From NCBI RefSeq assembly GCF_004801305.1, contig NZ_SSOD01000003.1, positions 62,001-126,000 on the forward strand: a stretch of 64,000 nucleotides of DNA, read 5' to 3'. Below the pieces are notes generated by a model. The model was not told the origin of the DNA. It worked only from the letters and a program-made list of their open reading frames with translations, and made no database searches. Shown in pieces: positions 1-8,244 of this stretch; position 1 is the first letter of the stretch; every line of letters starts with the position of its first letter. Made by a program: the position numbers and the translations under genes. The stretch is from Pseudothauera rhizosphaerae (lineage in GTDB: Bacteria > Pseudomonadota > Gammaproteobacteria > Burkholderiales > Rhodocyclaceae).

Positions 1-1
1 G

Positions 2-2548
2 GCCTTCGGCCTCGCCCCGGCGTGGGGCTACATGGTGTGCGCGCTGGTGGTGATTCCGCTGGTCACCCACGGCATCACCAACATCAGCCGCTTGCAGACG
101 CTCTCCCAGCCCCTGTGGCTGGTGCTGCTGGTGCTGCCCTACGTCTTCCTGTTGCAGCAGGAGCCGGAAGTGCTGCAGGGGCTGTTCGCCTATCCGGGGC
201 AGGACGGGCGGGGCGGCGGCTTCGACATGCACCTGATTGGTGCGGCTGTGACCGTCGGCATCGCGCTGATCACCCAAGTTGGTGAGCAGGTGGACTACCT
301 GCGCTTCATGCCGGAGCAGACCCGCGCCAACCGCGGGCGCTGGTGGTTCGCGGTGCTGCTGGGCGGGCCGGGCTGGGTGGTGATGGGCGCGGTGAAGATG
401 CTGGGCGGCGCGTTGCTGGCCTGGCTGGCGCTTTCCGCCGCCGTGCCCGCCGATAAGGCGGTGGACCCCAACCAGATGTATCTGGTGGGCTTCTCCTACG
501 TGTTCGACAGCCCCAGGGTGGTGCTGGCGGTGACGGCGGTGTTCGTGGTGGTCTCGCAGTTGAAGATCAACGTCACCAATGCCTACGCCGGGTCGCTGGC
601 CTGGTCCAACTTCTTCGCCCGCGTCACCCACAGCCATCCGGGGCGGGTGGTGTGGATGGTGTTCAATACGCTGATCGCCCTGATGCTGATGGAGCTGGAC
701 GTGTTCCAGGCCCTCGGCCAGGTGCTGGGGCTGTACTCCAACGTGGCGGTGGCCTGGTTTGCGGCGGTGGCCGCCGACCTGGTCATCAACAAGCCCCTGG
801 GCCTGTCGCCGAAGGGCATCGAATTCAAGCGCGCCCACCTGTACGACATCAACCCGGTGGGCGTGGGGGCGATGCTGCTGGCCTCCGCATTGTCGGTGGC
901 GGCCTTTCTCGGCGCCTTCGGCCCGGCGGTGCAGCCCTACGCCACGCTGATCAGCCTGGGCGTGGCCTTCGCCGCGGCGCCGCTGATCGCCTGGGCCACC
1001 GGCGGGCGCTACTACCTGGCCCGCGCGGACCACGCGCCGGCCGGCGGCGGGCTGCGGCGCTGCGTGGTGTGCGAGCGGGAATACGAATCCGACGACATGG
1101 CCCACTGCCCCGCCTACCAGGGCCACATCTGCTCCCTGTGCTGCTCGCTGGACGCCCGCTGCCACGACCTGTGCAAGCCCCAGGCCACGCTGGCCGCCCA
1201 GTGGGCGGCGGTCGTCGAACGCCGCCTGCCGGCCGCGCTGCAGCCCTGGCTGCATTCCGGGCTGGGCCATTTCCTGCTGCTGATGGCGCTGATCGTGCCG
1301 GCGCTGGCCTTGCTGCTCGGCCTCCTTTACCTGCACGAGATCCAGGCGCTCGGATGGGAACACGCCGCGCTGGTGTCGGCGCTGCAGTCGAGCTTCGTCA
1401 AGGCCTATGCGGCCCTGCTGCTGGTGGCGGGCGTGGCGGCCTGGTGGCTGGTGCTGGCCCACAAGAGCCGGCAGGTGGCGCAGGAGGAATCCAACCGCCA
1501 GACCCATCTGCTGACCCGCGAGATCGAACTGCACCGCCGCACCGACGAGCAGTTGCAGCGCGCGCGGGAGCAGGCCGAGCACGCCAACCAGGCCAAGACG
1601 CGCTACATCACCACTATCAGCCACGAGATGCGCACGCCGCTCAACAGCATCCTCGGCTACGCGCAGATGCTGGCCGACGATCCGGCCGTGCCGGCGAACC
1701 GCCGCCAGGCCCTGCGGGTGCTGCGGCGCAGTGGCGAGCACCTGCTGTCCCTGATCGAAGGCACGCTGGACATCGCCCGCATCGAAGGCGGCAAGCTCAA
1801 GCTGGAGGTGGGCACGCTGGATTTTCCCGAGTTCGTGGACGACCTGGTGCGCATGTTCGAACTGCAGGCACGGGACAAGGGCATCGCCTTCCGCTACGAG
1901 CAGCAGGGCGAACTGCCCGCCGCGGTGCGGGCGGACGAAAAGCGCCTGCGCCAGATCCTCATCAACATCGTCGGCAATGCGGTCAAGTTCACCGTGCGCG
2001 GCGAGGTGGTGCTGCGACTTGCTTATGCGCGGGAAATGGCCGTGTTCGAGGTGCAGGACAGCGGGCCGGGCATCGCCGCGGAAGACCTCGCGCGCATCTT
2101 CGAGCCCTTCGCGCGCGGCGTTTCCGGCAGCGCGGAAGCCAGCGGCACCGGGCTGGGGCTGACCATCGCGCGCATGCTCACCGACCTGATGGGCGGCGAG
2201 ATGCAGGTGGAAAGCACGCCGGGGCGGGGCACCACCTTCCGCGTCCGTCTCTTCCTGCCGCGCGTGGCCGAAGCGCCCCGGGCTTCCCGTCCGCGCCCGG
2301 CCCCGCGCCGTGCGCCGGCCCCGCCGCCCGCGCCGGTGCTGGTGTACCCTGAAGTCGCCGCGCTGCACGCCCTGGACGAATTGATCGGCCTGGGCTATCT
2401 GCGCGGCATCCTCGAAAAGCTCGACGAAATCGAAGCCGCGCAGCCGGCCTGCGCCGAGTTCGTGCGCCGCCTGCGCGTGCAGGCGCGGGAATTCCAGTTC
2501 GACGCCATGAAAACCCTTGTCCTGGCAGGCCATGAGTCCCGTCCGTAA
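2..2548 (+). CDS. NCS1-type permease fused to sensor histidine kinase (5' partial)
   Basis: The reading frame is open from base 2, so the 5' end lies outside the window. The N-terminal half is a multi-helix membrane domain resembling NCS1 nucleobase/cation symporters (segment VTNAYAGSLAWSNFF). A Cys-rich segment follows at about 1061-1190 with CVVC, CSLCC and further Cys residues, possibly a metal site. Two more membrane helices and a short coiled coil lead to a HisKA domain (TISHEMRTPLNS, phospho-acceptor His codon 1622-1624) and an HATPase_c domain (N box GNAVKFT, G boxes DSGPGI and GTGLGL). The C-terminal tail is Pro/Ala-rich. Its 3' end overlaps the response regulator gene, so the two probably form one two-component system. 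The ligand is unknown; a purine or pyrimidine is a guess from the permease family. Confidence 0.88.
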   Translation, partial: AFGLAPAWGYMVCALVVIPLVTHGITNISRLQTLSQPLWLVLLVLPYVFLLQQEPEVLQGLFAYPGQDGRGGGFDMHLIGAAVTVGIALITQVGEQVDYLRFMPEQTRANRGRWWFAVLLGGPGWVVMGAVKMLGGALLAWLALSAAVPADKAVDPNQMYLVGFSYVFDSPRVVLAVTAVFVVVSQLKINVTNAYAGSLAWSNFFARVTHSHPGRVVWMVFNTLIALMLMELDVFQALGQVLGLYSNVAVAWFAAVAADLVINKPLGLSPKGIEFKRAHLYDINPVGVGAMLLASALSVAAFLGAFGPAVQPYATLISLGVAFAAAPLIAWATGGRYYLARADHAPAGGGLRRCVVCEREYESDDMAHCPAYQGHICSLCCSLDARCHDLCKPQATLAAQWAAVVERRLPAALQPWLHSGLGHFLLLMALIVPALALLLGLLYLHEIQALGWEHAALVSALQSSFVKAYAALLLVAGVAAWWLVLAHKSRQVAQEESNRQTHLLTREIELHRRTDEQLQRAREQAEHANQAKTRYITTISHEMRTPLNSILGYAQMLADDPAVPANRRQALRVLRRSGEHLLSLIEGTLDIARIEGGKLKLEVGTLDFPEFVDDLVRMFELQARDKGIAFRYEQQGELPAAVRADEKRLRQILINIVGNAVKFTVRGEVVLRLAYAREMAVFEVQDSGPGIAAEDLARIFEPFARGVSGSAEASGTGLGLTIARMLTDLMGGEMQVESTPGRGTTFRVRLFLPRVAEAPRASRPRPAPRRAPAPPPAPVLVYPEVAALHALDELIGLGYLRGILEKLDEIEAAQPACAEFVRRLRVQAREFQFDAMKTLVLAGHESRP

Positions 2549-3482
2549 CCGCATCGACAACGACATCGTCCTGATCGTGGACGACGTGCCGGAAAACCTC
2601 TCCCTGCTGCACGACGCCCTCGACGAGGCCGGCTACACCGTACTGGTCGCCACCCACGGCGAGGCGGCGCTCGCCCGCGCCCGCCAGAGCCTGCCCGACA
2701 TCGTGCTGCTGGACGCGGTGATGCCCGGCATGGACGGCTTCGAGGTGGCGCGCCGGCTCAAGGCGGATTTCGTCACCCAGCACATTCCCATCGTGTTCAT
2801 GACCGGGCTCACGGAGACCGAGCACCTGGTGGCGGCCTTCGCCGCGGGCGGTTCGGACTACGTGACCAAGCCCATCCGCCCGGCGGAGGTGCTGGCCCGC
2901 ATCGCCGCCCATTTGCAGAGCGCGCGCCAGATGCGCCAGGCCCGCAGTGCGCTGGACGCCTTCGGCCAGGGCACCATCGCCATCCACACCGCCAGCGGGC
3001 GCATCGTGTGGCAGACCGCGCTGGCACGCACGCTGCTGGCCGAATGGTTTCCCGATGCCGGCGGCGCCACGCCGCCCCGTCTGCTGGGCTGGGCCGAACA
3101 CGCGGAGCGCGCCCGCCGCGCCGGCGAGGAGGCGCCCCAGCTCGTGCATGCGGACGGCCCGCGGCGCCTGCTCGCCACCTTCCACGACCGCAGCGCGGAG
3201 GAGGGCGAGGACGAATGGCTGATCGTGCTGCGGGAGGAAAGCGACGCCTCCGCCATCGAGGCGCTGGTGGCCGCCTTCCGCCTCACCGCGCGGGAGGCCG
3301 AGGTGCTGTACTGGGTGATCCGCGGCAAGACCAACCGGGACATCGGCGACATCCTCGGCACCAGCCCGCGCACCGTGCACAAGCACCTGGAGCACGTGTT
3401 CGACAAGCTGGGCGTGGAGACCCGCACCGCCGCGGCCTCCATGGCCATGGGCAAGATCCGCGGCGCGGGCGGGGAGGGCTGA
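2532..3482 (+). CDS. Response regulator, REC plus LuxR-type HTH
   Basis: The N-terminal receiver domain has the acidic pair VDDVPEN and the phospho-acceptor Asp61 in LLDAVMPGMDG, with a conserved Lys in YVTKPIRP. A linker leads to a C-terminal LuxR/GerE helix-turn-helix (LTAREAEVLYWVIRGKTNRD, then SPRTVHKHLEHVFDKLGVET). The chosen ATG at 2532 overlaps the upstream kinase gene by 17 bases; a TTG at 2517 in the same frame is an alternative. It is almost certainly the partner of the kinase. Its HTH closely resembles that of the LuxR protein at 6355-7464, although that protein lacks a receiver domain. Confidence 0.9.
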   Translation: MSPVRNRIDNDIVLIVDDVPENLSLLHDALDEAGYTVLVATHGEAALARARQSLPDIVLLDAVMPGMDGFEVARRLKADFVTQHIPIVFMTGLTETEHLVAAFAAGGSDYVTKPIRPAEVLARIAAHLQSARQMRQARSALDAFGQGTIAIHTASGRIVWQTALARTLLAEWFPDAGGATPPRLLGWAEHAERARRAGEEAPQLVHADGPRRLLATFHDRSAEEGEDEWLIVLREESDASAIEALVAAFRLTAREAEVLYWVIRGKTNRDIGDILGTSPRTVHKHLEHVFDKLGVETRTAAASMAMGKIRGAGGEG

Positions 3483-3485
3483 AGC

Positions 3486-4118
3486 GTGCATCCCCACGGC
3501 ATGCCGCCCGAACTCTTCGCCAGCCAGCAGTTGCGCCGCTACGCCCGCGGCGAGTTCATCTGCACGCCGGGCCGGCGCAGCGATTCGGTGTTCCTGCTGC
3601 AGGACGGGCGTGCCCGCGTGTTCCTGGCCGGAGAAGGCAAGGAACTGACGCTGGCCTTCCTGGAACCGGGCGAAATCTTCTCCACCCACAGCCGCGCCTG
3701 GGTGGAGGCGGTGACCGACTGCCGCGTGCAGGTGGCCGACACGGCGAGCTTCCGCGCCCGCCTGCTGGCCGAGCCCCAGCTCACCCCGGTGGTCATCCGC
3801 GTGCTGGCGCGCCTGCTCGCGGGCTCCATCGACATCATCGAGAACCTCGCCTTCCGCGACGTGCCGGCGCGGCTGGCCAACTTTCTGCTGGGCCTCGCGC
3901 GCGCGGCCGATCCGGCGCTGCCGCCCGGCCTGCGCGTGCCGCTGGCGCTGCGCACCGAGGACATCGCCCGCCTGCTCGGCACCACGCGCCAGACCGTGTC
4001 CTCGCTCATCGCCCAACTGGTGCGCGACGGCGTGCTCGCGCGGGAAGGCCGGCGCACCCTGGTGGTGCGCGATCCGGCCGAACTGCAGCGCCGCGCGGGC
4101 GGTCTGTCGGCTGGCTGA
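3486..4118 (+). CDS. Crp/Fnr-family regulator resembling the CO sensor CooA
   Basis: The protein is about 210 residues: an N-terminal cyclic-nucleotide-fold sensor domain, a dimerization helix and a C-terminal Crp HTH (TEDIARLLGTTRQTVSSL). From memory of Rhodospirillum rubrum CooA, the match runs through the sensor domain: IFSTHSRAWVEA here against MFCMHSGCLVEA, which keeps the proximal heme ligand His (His68 from the GTG start) but has Ser in place of Cys75. The recognition helix keeps the RQT of CooA. The GTG at 3486 has a good Shine-Dalgarno (ggagg, about 8 bases upstream). An in-frame ATG at 3501 would give a protein beginning MPP, like CooA, whose Pro2 is the other heme ligand. A perfect inverted repeat overlaps its stop codon, in front of cowN. 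Heme binding is inferred. Confidence 0.82.
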   Translation: MHPHGMPPELFASQQLRRYARGEFICTPGRRSDSVFLLQDGRARVFLAGEGKELTLAFLEPGEIFSTHSRAWVEAVTDCRVQVADTASFRARLLAEPQLTPVVIRVLARLLAGSIDIIENLAFRDVPARLANFLLGLARAADPALPPGLRVPLALRTEDIARLLGTTRQTVSSLIAQLVRDGVLAREGRRTLVVRDPAELQRRAGGLSAG

Positions 4119-4120
4119 CA
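4105..4120 (+). promoter_or_regulatory. Candidate CooA/Crp-type operator in front of cowN
   Basis: TGTCGGCTGGCTGACA is a TGTC-N8-GACA inverted repeat; one more base each side also pairs (CTGTC...GACAG, 4104-4121). This is the form of known CooA sites. It overlaps the last codons of the regulator gene. A weak -10-like GACAAT at 4143-4148 would put the operator centre near -42, the class II activation geometry. Confidence 0.68.
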
Positions 4121-4182
4121 GACGCGGGCGCCGCCGGGCGGCGACAATCCCGGGCTCCGAACCCTCGCACCCCGAATCCGCC

Positions 4183-4527
4183 ATGTCCGACGACAGCTCC
4201 AACGATCCCTACGCCGCCGCGCTCGCCGCCAACCCCTTCGCCCAGGCGCTGGACAAGCCCGACCGCTACGTGAGCTTCTGCGGCATCGACTGCGACGGCA
4301 ACGCCCGCCTGCTGATGCAGTACGTGCGCCGCCACATCGACGTGCCGGGGCAGAGCAACGCCTTCTGGGACCAGTTCCGCGACAAGCTGGAAGGGCGCAG
4401 CAGCCAGCGCTGCGACGAACTCTTCCTGGTGCACAGCTACATCAACATGATCCGCGAGTTGTTCGAGACCTACGAAGACGACGAGGCCCTGGCGCTGCTC
4501 GACAAGATCGAAGAGGAGTGCTGCTGA
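4183..4527 (+). CDS. cowN: CowN, N2-fixation-sustaining protein (CO protection of nitrogenase)
   Basis: The 114-residue soluble protein matches the CowN family: core RYVSFCGIDCDGNARLL, then SNAFWDQF, the segment LFLVHSYINMIRELFE and the Cys-Cys C-terminus. In R. rubrum, CowN sustains nitrogenase turnover when CO is present. The first 25 residues or so are an N-terminal extension compared with short CowN proteins. It lies 64 bases after a CooA-like regulator gene, with a CooA-type box between, so CO-dependent induction is the simplest reading. The presence of cowN implies the organism fixes nitrogen, although nif genes are not in the window. Confidence 0.9.
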   Translation: MSDDSSNDPYAAALAANPFAQALDKPDRYVSFCGIDCDGNARLLMQYVRRHIDVPGQSNAFWDQFRDKLEGRSSQRCDELFLVHSYINMIRELFETYEDDEALALLDKIEEECC

Positions 4528-4989
4528 ACGGGGGCGGGTTCCCTGCGGCCCGGTGCCGCGCGGGGATCCCGCCGCCGTGTCCGCTTTCGTCCATTAGGCA
4601 GAGGCGGCGTACCGCGTGGAGCACACCTCGTCCGCCATTGTGTCCGGGTCGTTGCGCGGACGGCATCGCCGCCATGCCGGACCCGCTCCTGTCGCGCCGG
4701 CCCGGATGAGGCCATTCCGGCCTGCCGGAGCCGGCCGGTTGAATGCCTTGCCCCGCCTGGGTTCCGCCCAATCTGCGATCTTTCCGGCATTCCGCTCCCC
4801 TTGCATGACGTGCGCAGTTGTGTAACATCGTGTTGCGATACTTTCCGGCGGGCGGGAACACGGCGATGCCGGGTGCGAACGCAGTCAAGAGGGTGGAACA
4901 AGTATTGCTAAAGACATAACGAGCCGAACATCCCGGTCGCCACGGCCGGTGGGCGTCATGGCCACATCATCGATTAGCGGAGGACAGCA
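4528..4989. other. 462-base intergenic region
   Basis: No convincing gene: open frames here are on the opposite strand and look non-coding. Just after cowN there is an imperfect GC-rich hairpin (GGCGGGTTCCC near 4532, GGGGATCCCGCC near 4562) without a T run. A partly symmetric AACATCGTGTT lies at about 4823-4836. The one strong signal is the sigma-54 promoter at 4894-4909. Confidence 0.6.
4894..4909 (+). promoter_or_regulatory. Sigma-54 (RpoN) promoter of the bacteriohemerythrin gene
   Basis: TGGAACAAGTATTGCT matches the sigma-54 consensus TGGCACR-N4-TTGCW at every fixed position but one, with the invariant GG and GC exactly 10 bases apart. The predicted start of transcription is near 4920, giving a leader of about 70 bases. 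I found no clear NifA (TGT-N10-ACA) or NtrC site upstream, so the activator is unknown. Confidence 0.7.
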
Positions 4990-5448
4990 ATGGGAGCGAG
5001 AGACAGTCTCGTGCAATGGGACGACAGCTACAGCCTGGGGCTGGAGCAGATCGACGACCAGCACAAGGTGTTGTTCGACATCATGAACCACCTGTGGTCG
5101 GCCATCGTGAACCGGGCCGCTGACGGCGAGATGCTGAAGATTCTCGACGAGCTGGAAAGCTACACCGTCTCGCACTTCACGGCGGAAGAGAACTTCATGC
5201 AGTCGACGGGTTATCCCAACTTCGACGAGCACCGCAAGCTGCACGCCCAGTTCGTCAAGCGCATCCACGATGCGCGCGTCGAACTGCAGCAGGGCAAGCA
5301 GATCAGCCTGGACCTGCTCCACTTCCTGCGCGACTGGCTGGTGGAGCACATCCAGGCCGAAGACCGCGGCTACGCCAAGGCGTACGAGCGCGGGCAGCAC
5401 GGCGGCATTCTCGGCCGCTTCTTCGGCCGCCTGCTGCGCTCCTCCTGA
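4990..5448 (+). CDS. Bacteriohemerythrin
   Basis: The 152-residue protein carries the full set of di-iron ligand motifs of the hemerythrin fold: DDQHKVLFD, SHFTAEENFM, DEHRKLHAQF and EHIQAEDRGY, giving the expected five His and two acidic ligands. Family members reversibly bind O2 at a non-heme di-iron site and act as O2 carriers or sensors. No signal peptide or extra domain is present, so it is a single-domain cytoplasmic protein. The start has a good Shine-Dalgarno (cggaggacagca). A sigma-54 promoter precedes it and cowN is its upstream neighbour, which suggests, without proving, a role linked to nitrogen metabolism or nitrogenase protection. Confidence 0.92.
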   Translation: MGARDSLVQWDDSYSLGLEQIDDQHKVLFDIMNHLWSAIVNRAADGEMLKILDELESYTVSHFTAEENFMQSTGYPNFDEHRKLHAQFVKRIHDARVELQQGKQISLDLLHFLRDWLVEHIQAEDRGYAKAYERGQHGGILGRFFGRLLRSS

Positions 5449-5463
5449 GCCGCGGGGGCGGGC

Positions 5464-5850
5464 TCAGTGCCCCCGCGCGTAATCGACCATGCCCTGGAAA
5501 TCCACCACCACCGCGGGTTCGTCCCCCACCACCCAGGCGTCGTGACCCGACGGCAGCAGAGAAACATCTCCCGGCCGGCATTCCAGTTCGGTGCCGTCGT
5601 CCATGCGCACCATCAGGATGCCGGAGACGTGGTACTGGAAGTGCGGCGCCTCGCAGCTCGCGGTCCGCGCGATCGGCTTCACCGACTCCGACCAGCGCCA
5701 GCCGGGCTGGAACACGGCGCGGCCTATCATGGCGCCGCCCACCTTCACCAGCTCCAGGCGGCCCTTGGGAAATTCGCGGATTTCGTCGGGCCGGTCGAAG
5801 GCCTTGAGTTCGGCGCGTTCGTCGAGCGTGCTTGCCACTTGCGTGTTCAT
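5464..5850 (-). CDS. Cupin-domain protein
   Basis: The 128-residue protein (start MNTQVASTLDE, preceded by GGAGG five to six bases upstream) has a single cupin barrel. The motifs HFQYHVSGILMVRMDDGTE and PGDVSLLPSGHDAWVVGDE place two His in the usual metal-binding region. An upstream in-frame start would overlap the preceding gene and is less likely. It follows the 5862-6218 gene by 11 bases and is probably co-transcribed. No specific substrate can be assigned. Confidence 0.82.
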   Translation of the reverse strand: MNTQVASTLDERAELKAFDRPDEIREFPKGRLELVKVGGAMIGRAVFQPGWRWSESVKPIARTASCEAPHFQYHVSGILMVRMDDGTELECRPGDVSLLPSGHDAWVVGDEPAVVVDFQGMVDYARGH

Positions 5851-5861
5851 GGAAACCTCCT

Positions 5862-6218
5862 TCAGTCCTGGCCGGCAACCGCCCAGTATTCCTGCGGCGG
5901 CTTGCCTTCGTCGCGCCGGATGACCGTGGCGTCCAGCTTGTCGCCGCGCACCTGGCCGTTCCATTCCAGGCTGCCGTAACGGGAGCTGCGGGTTTCGCAG
6001 GAGAAGCGGATCGCGTCGCCTTCCCGCGTCGCCGTGTAGGGCGCTCCCCCGTAGCCGTATTCCTCGCAGGCGGTCGAGCTGAAGCGGCCGTCGGCGAAGA
6101 CCAGGGTGTCCGCGTCGCCGCTGGTCTGGCCCTTTTCGAGGATCACCCCGGCGAAGCGCCTGCCGTCCAGCAGACCGGCGGCCGTGCCGGTGGCCGTGTT
6201 TTCGAGTGTCTGTGCCAT
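5862..6218 (-). CDS. Conserved hypothetical protein, 118 residues
   Basis: A small soluble protein without a signal peptide or membrane segment. It has alternating hydrophobic/polar stretches (TLVFADGRFSSTACEEYGYG, IRFSCETRSSRYGSLEWNG) typical of a small beta-barrel. Two Cys residues lie in the two strands. It starts with a good Shine-Dalgarno (GGAGGAC) and is the first gene of a two-gene unit with the cupin gene. I do not recognise a named family. Confidence 0.75.
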   Translation of the reverse strand: MAQTLENTATGTAAGLLDGRRFAGVILEKGQTSGDADTLVFADGRFSSTACEEYGYGGAPYTATREGDAIRFSCETRSSRYGSLEWNGQVRGDKLDATVIRRDEGKPPQEYWAVAGQD

Positions 6219-6354
6219 GTCGTCCTCCTGTCGTGCCTGCGCCGGGCTTGTTCCGGCCGGCTGACTATACTTTTAGCAGCCGGCGGCAAGCCGCGGAATA
6301 CGTGACCCCACGTAGGTCCGCAGGCCCGCGCAGGGCGGGCCGCCGGCGCGTTCC

Positions 6355-7464
6355 ATGCCCGCATCCACGCACGGCGCCCAGGGGCGTGCGCTCGGCTTTC
6401 TGCACCGCATGGCCGAACAGGCCGCGGCGGTGGCGCGCTTTGCGCGCGAAGGCGTGGACGGCCTGCCGGAGCTGGTGGATTCGGAACTCACCACGCTGTC
6501 GATCTGCGATCTGGTGCGCGGCCGGCGCACCGTGTACAGCAGCGACCCCGGCGCCATCGGCCGGGAGGAGCGGGCGATCTTCGACCGCATGTTCTTCGAC
6601 CACCCGCTGGTGCAGTACCACGCCGCCCACCCGCGCGGCGCCACGCGCAAGATCAGCGATTCCCTGCCGTCCGCGCGCTTTCACCGCACCGAGCTGTACA
6701 ACGAGTACTACCGCCGCATCGGCATCGACCATGTGATGGCCATGCCGCTGTTCGTGGACCAGCACCTGCTGGTGAGCTTCGTCGTGCAGCGCAGCGGGCG
6801 GGATTACGACGAACGGGAGCGTGCGCTGCTGGACCTGGTGCGCCCGCAACTGGCGCTCATGTTCCGCCACGCGCTGGCGCTGGAACGCCTGAGCGCCGCC
6901 GCGGCGCGGCTGGAAGAGGTGTGCGGCGAGGCCGGCTGGTACGAGATCGGCCTGGACCCGCTGCGCCGCGTGCGCCGCGCTTCGGAGCGCGCCGTGCTGC
7001 GCCTGGCGGGTTTCTGCGGCGGTGCGCGGGTGGTGCCCGGCCGCCGCTTGCCGGCGCAGATCGACCGCTGGCTGGCGACGCTGCTCGCCGACTCGCCCGA
7101 TCCGCTGCTGGGGCCGCGCACCGGCACGCTGCGCCTGGTCGAGGGCGACACGGAGCTGGACATCCACCTGCTGCCCGACGCCGCCGAGGCCGACGGCCAC
7201 CTGCTGCTGGTGGGCCGGCCGGTGGGCCGCGGTGTGGCCGCGCGCTTCGCCGACCTGCCGCTCACGGCCCGCGAGCGCGAGGTGCTGCAATGGGCCGCGG
7301 CCGGCAAGAGCAATCCGGAGATCGCCCTCATCCTGGGCGCCAGCCCGCGCACCGTGGAAAAGCACTTCGAGCACATCCTCGCCAAGCTCGGCGTGGAAAG
7401 CCGCACCGCGGCCGTGGTGCGGGGGCTGACGGTCGGCTGGGCGTCCGGCGGCCCGACCGGCTAA
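6355..7464 (+). CDS. LuxR-family transcriptional regulator
   Basis: The 369-residue protein has a large N-terminal region with no receiver-domain Asp. It may be a GAF-like sensor (FVDQHLLVSFVVQRSGRDYD, ERALLDLVRPQLALM). The C-terminal LuxR/GerE helix-turn-helix starts at LTAREREVLQWAAAGKSN and ends SPRTVEKHFEHILAKLGVES. It diverges from the 5862-6218 / cupin pair and may regulate it. Its 3' end overlaps the convergent GST gene by four bases. The signal is unknown. Confidence 0.85.
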   Translation: MPASTHGAQGRALGFLHRMAEQAAAVARFAREGVDGLPELVDSELTTLSICDLVRGRRTVYSSDPGAIGREERAIFDRMFFDHPLVQYHAAHPRGATRKISDSLPSARFHRTELYNEYYRRIGIDHVMAMPLFVDQHLLVSFVVQRSGRDYDERERALLDLVRPQLALMFRHALALERLSAAAARLEEVCGEAGWYEIGLDPLRRVRRASERAVLRLAGFCGGARVVPGRRLPAQIDRWLATLLADSPDPLLGPRTGTLRLVEGDTELDIHLLPDAAEADGHLLLVGRPVGRGVAARFADLPLTAREREVLQWAAAGKSNPEIALILGASPRTVEKHFEHILAKLGVESRTAAVVRGLTVGWASGGPTG

Positions 7465-8165
7465 CGCGGCGTCGCGGACGGGCGGCGGTCCTCGATCAGC
7501 GTGCCGGCGGCCAGCGCCTCGCGTTCGTGGTCCTCGTCGCGCCAGGGTTCGGCCAGCGCGGCGGCCTCCCATTCCCGCAGCGCCGGCAGCGCGAGCACGC
7601 GGTCGACCCAGCCGCGCGCCGCAGCGGACAGCGGCAGGTCATAGGCCTGCACGCGGAACGCCACCGGTGCGAAGAAGGCATCGACCGCGCCGAACTGCCC
7701 GCCGGCGAGGAAGGGGCCGCCGAAGCGTTCCAGGCCCTCGCGCCACAGTTCGTCCAGGCGGTCGAGATCCTTGCGCAGCGCGGGGCCGATGGCGCGCATG
7801 CGGATGCGCAGGGCGACGTGCATGGAGCACTGCTCGCGCAGCGCCCCGAAGCCGCTGTGCATCTCGGCCGCGGCGCAGCGCGCCCAGGCGCGCGCCTTCG
7901 CGTCCTCCGGCCACACTCCGGCATGGCGCTCGGCCAGGTATTCGGCGATGGCCAGCGAATCCCACACCACCTGCGCCCCGTGGTGCAGGCAGGGCACGCG
8001 CCCGCTGGGCGAGAAGGCCCGGAAGGCATTCCAGTTGGAGCCCGGCGCGAAGGGCGACAGACGCTCCTCGAAGGGGATGCCCAACGTGCGCATCAGCGCC
8101 CAAGGGCGCAGGGACCAGGACGAGTAGGTCTTGTTGGCGATGTGGAGAACGTAGCGGTTTTCCAT
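7461..8165 (-). CDS. Glutathione S-transferase family protein
   Basis: The 234-residue protein has an N-terminal thioredoxin fold (VLHIANKTYSSWSLRPWALM, the SSWS serines at the expected glutathione-activating position). The glutathione gamma-glutamyl contact motif WDSLAIAEYLAE is present, followed by an all-helical C-terminal domain with GAVDAFFAPVAFR. It is a single gene with its own start and ends convergently against the LuxR regulator. The substrate is unknown. Confidence 0.88.
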   Translation of the reverse strand: MENRYVLHIANKTYSSWSLRPWALMRTLGIPFEERLSPFAPGSNWNAFRAFSPSGRVPCLHHGAQVVWDSLAIAEYLAERHAGVWPEDAKARAWARCAAAEMHSGFGALREQCSMHVALRIRMRAIGPALRKDLDRLDELWREGLERFGGPFLAGGQFGAVDAFFAPVAFRVQAYDLPLSAAARGWVDRVLALPALREWEAAALAEPWRDEDHEREALAAGTLIEDRRPSATPR

Positions 8166-8244
8166 GGCGGCTCCGCGGGTGGGGGGCTGCCGGGATCATA
8201 CGCCTGTCGTCTGTGCCCCGGCACCGCGCGGGCGCGTCCGGGGT

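Noticed and set aside
4741-4893. Search for NifA (TGT-N10-ACA) or NtrC sites upstream of the hemerythrin sigma-54 promoter
   Set aside because: Only partial matches such as TGTAACATCGTGTTGCG were found; none has the right spacing.
4909-4935. Flagellar sigma-28-like TAAA...GCCGAA before the hemerythrin gene
   Set aside because: The spacer is about ten bases instead of fifteen and the -10 is incomplete.
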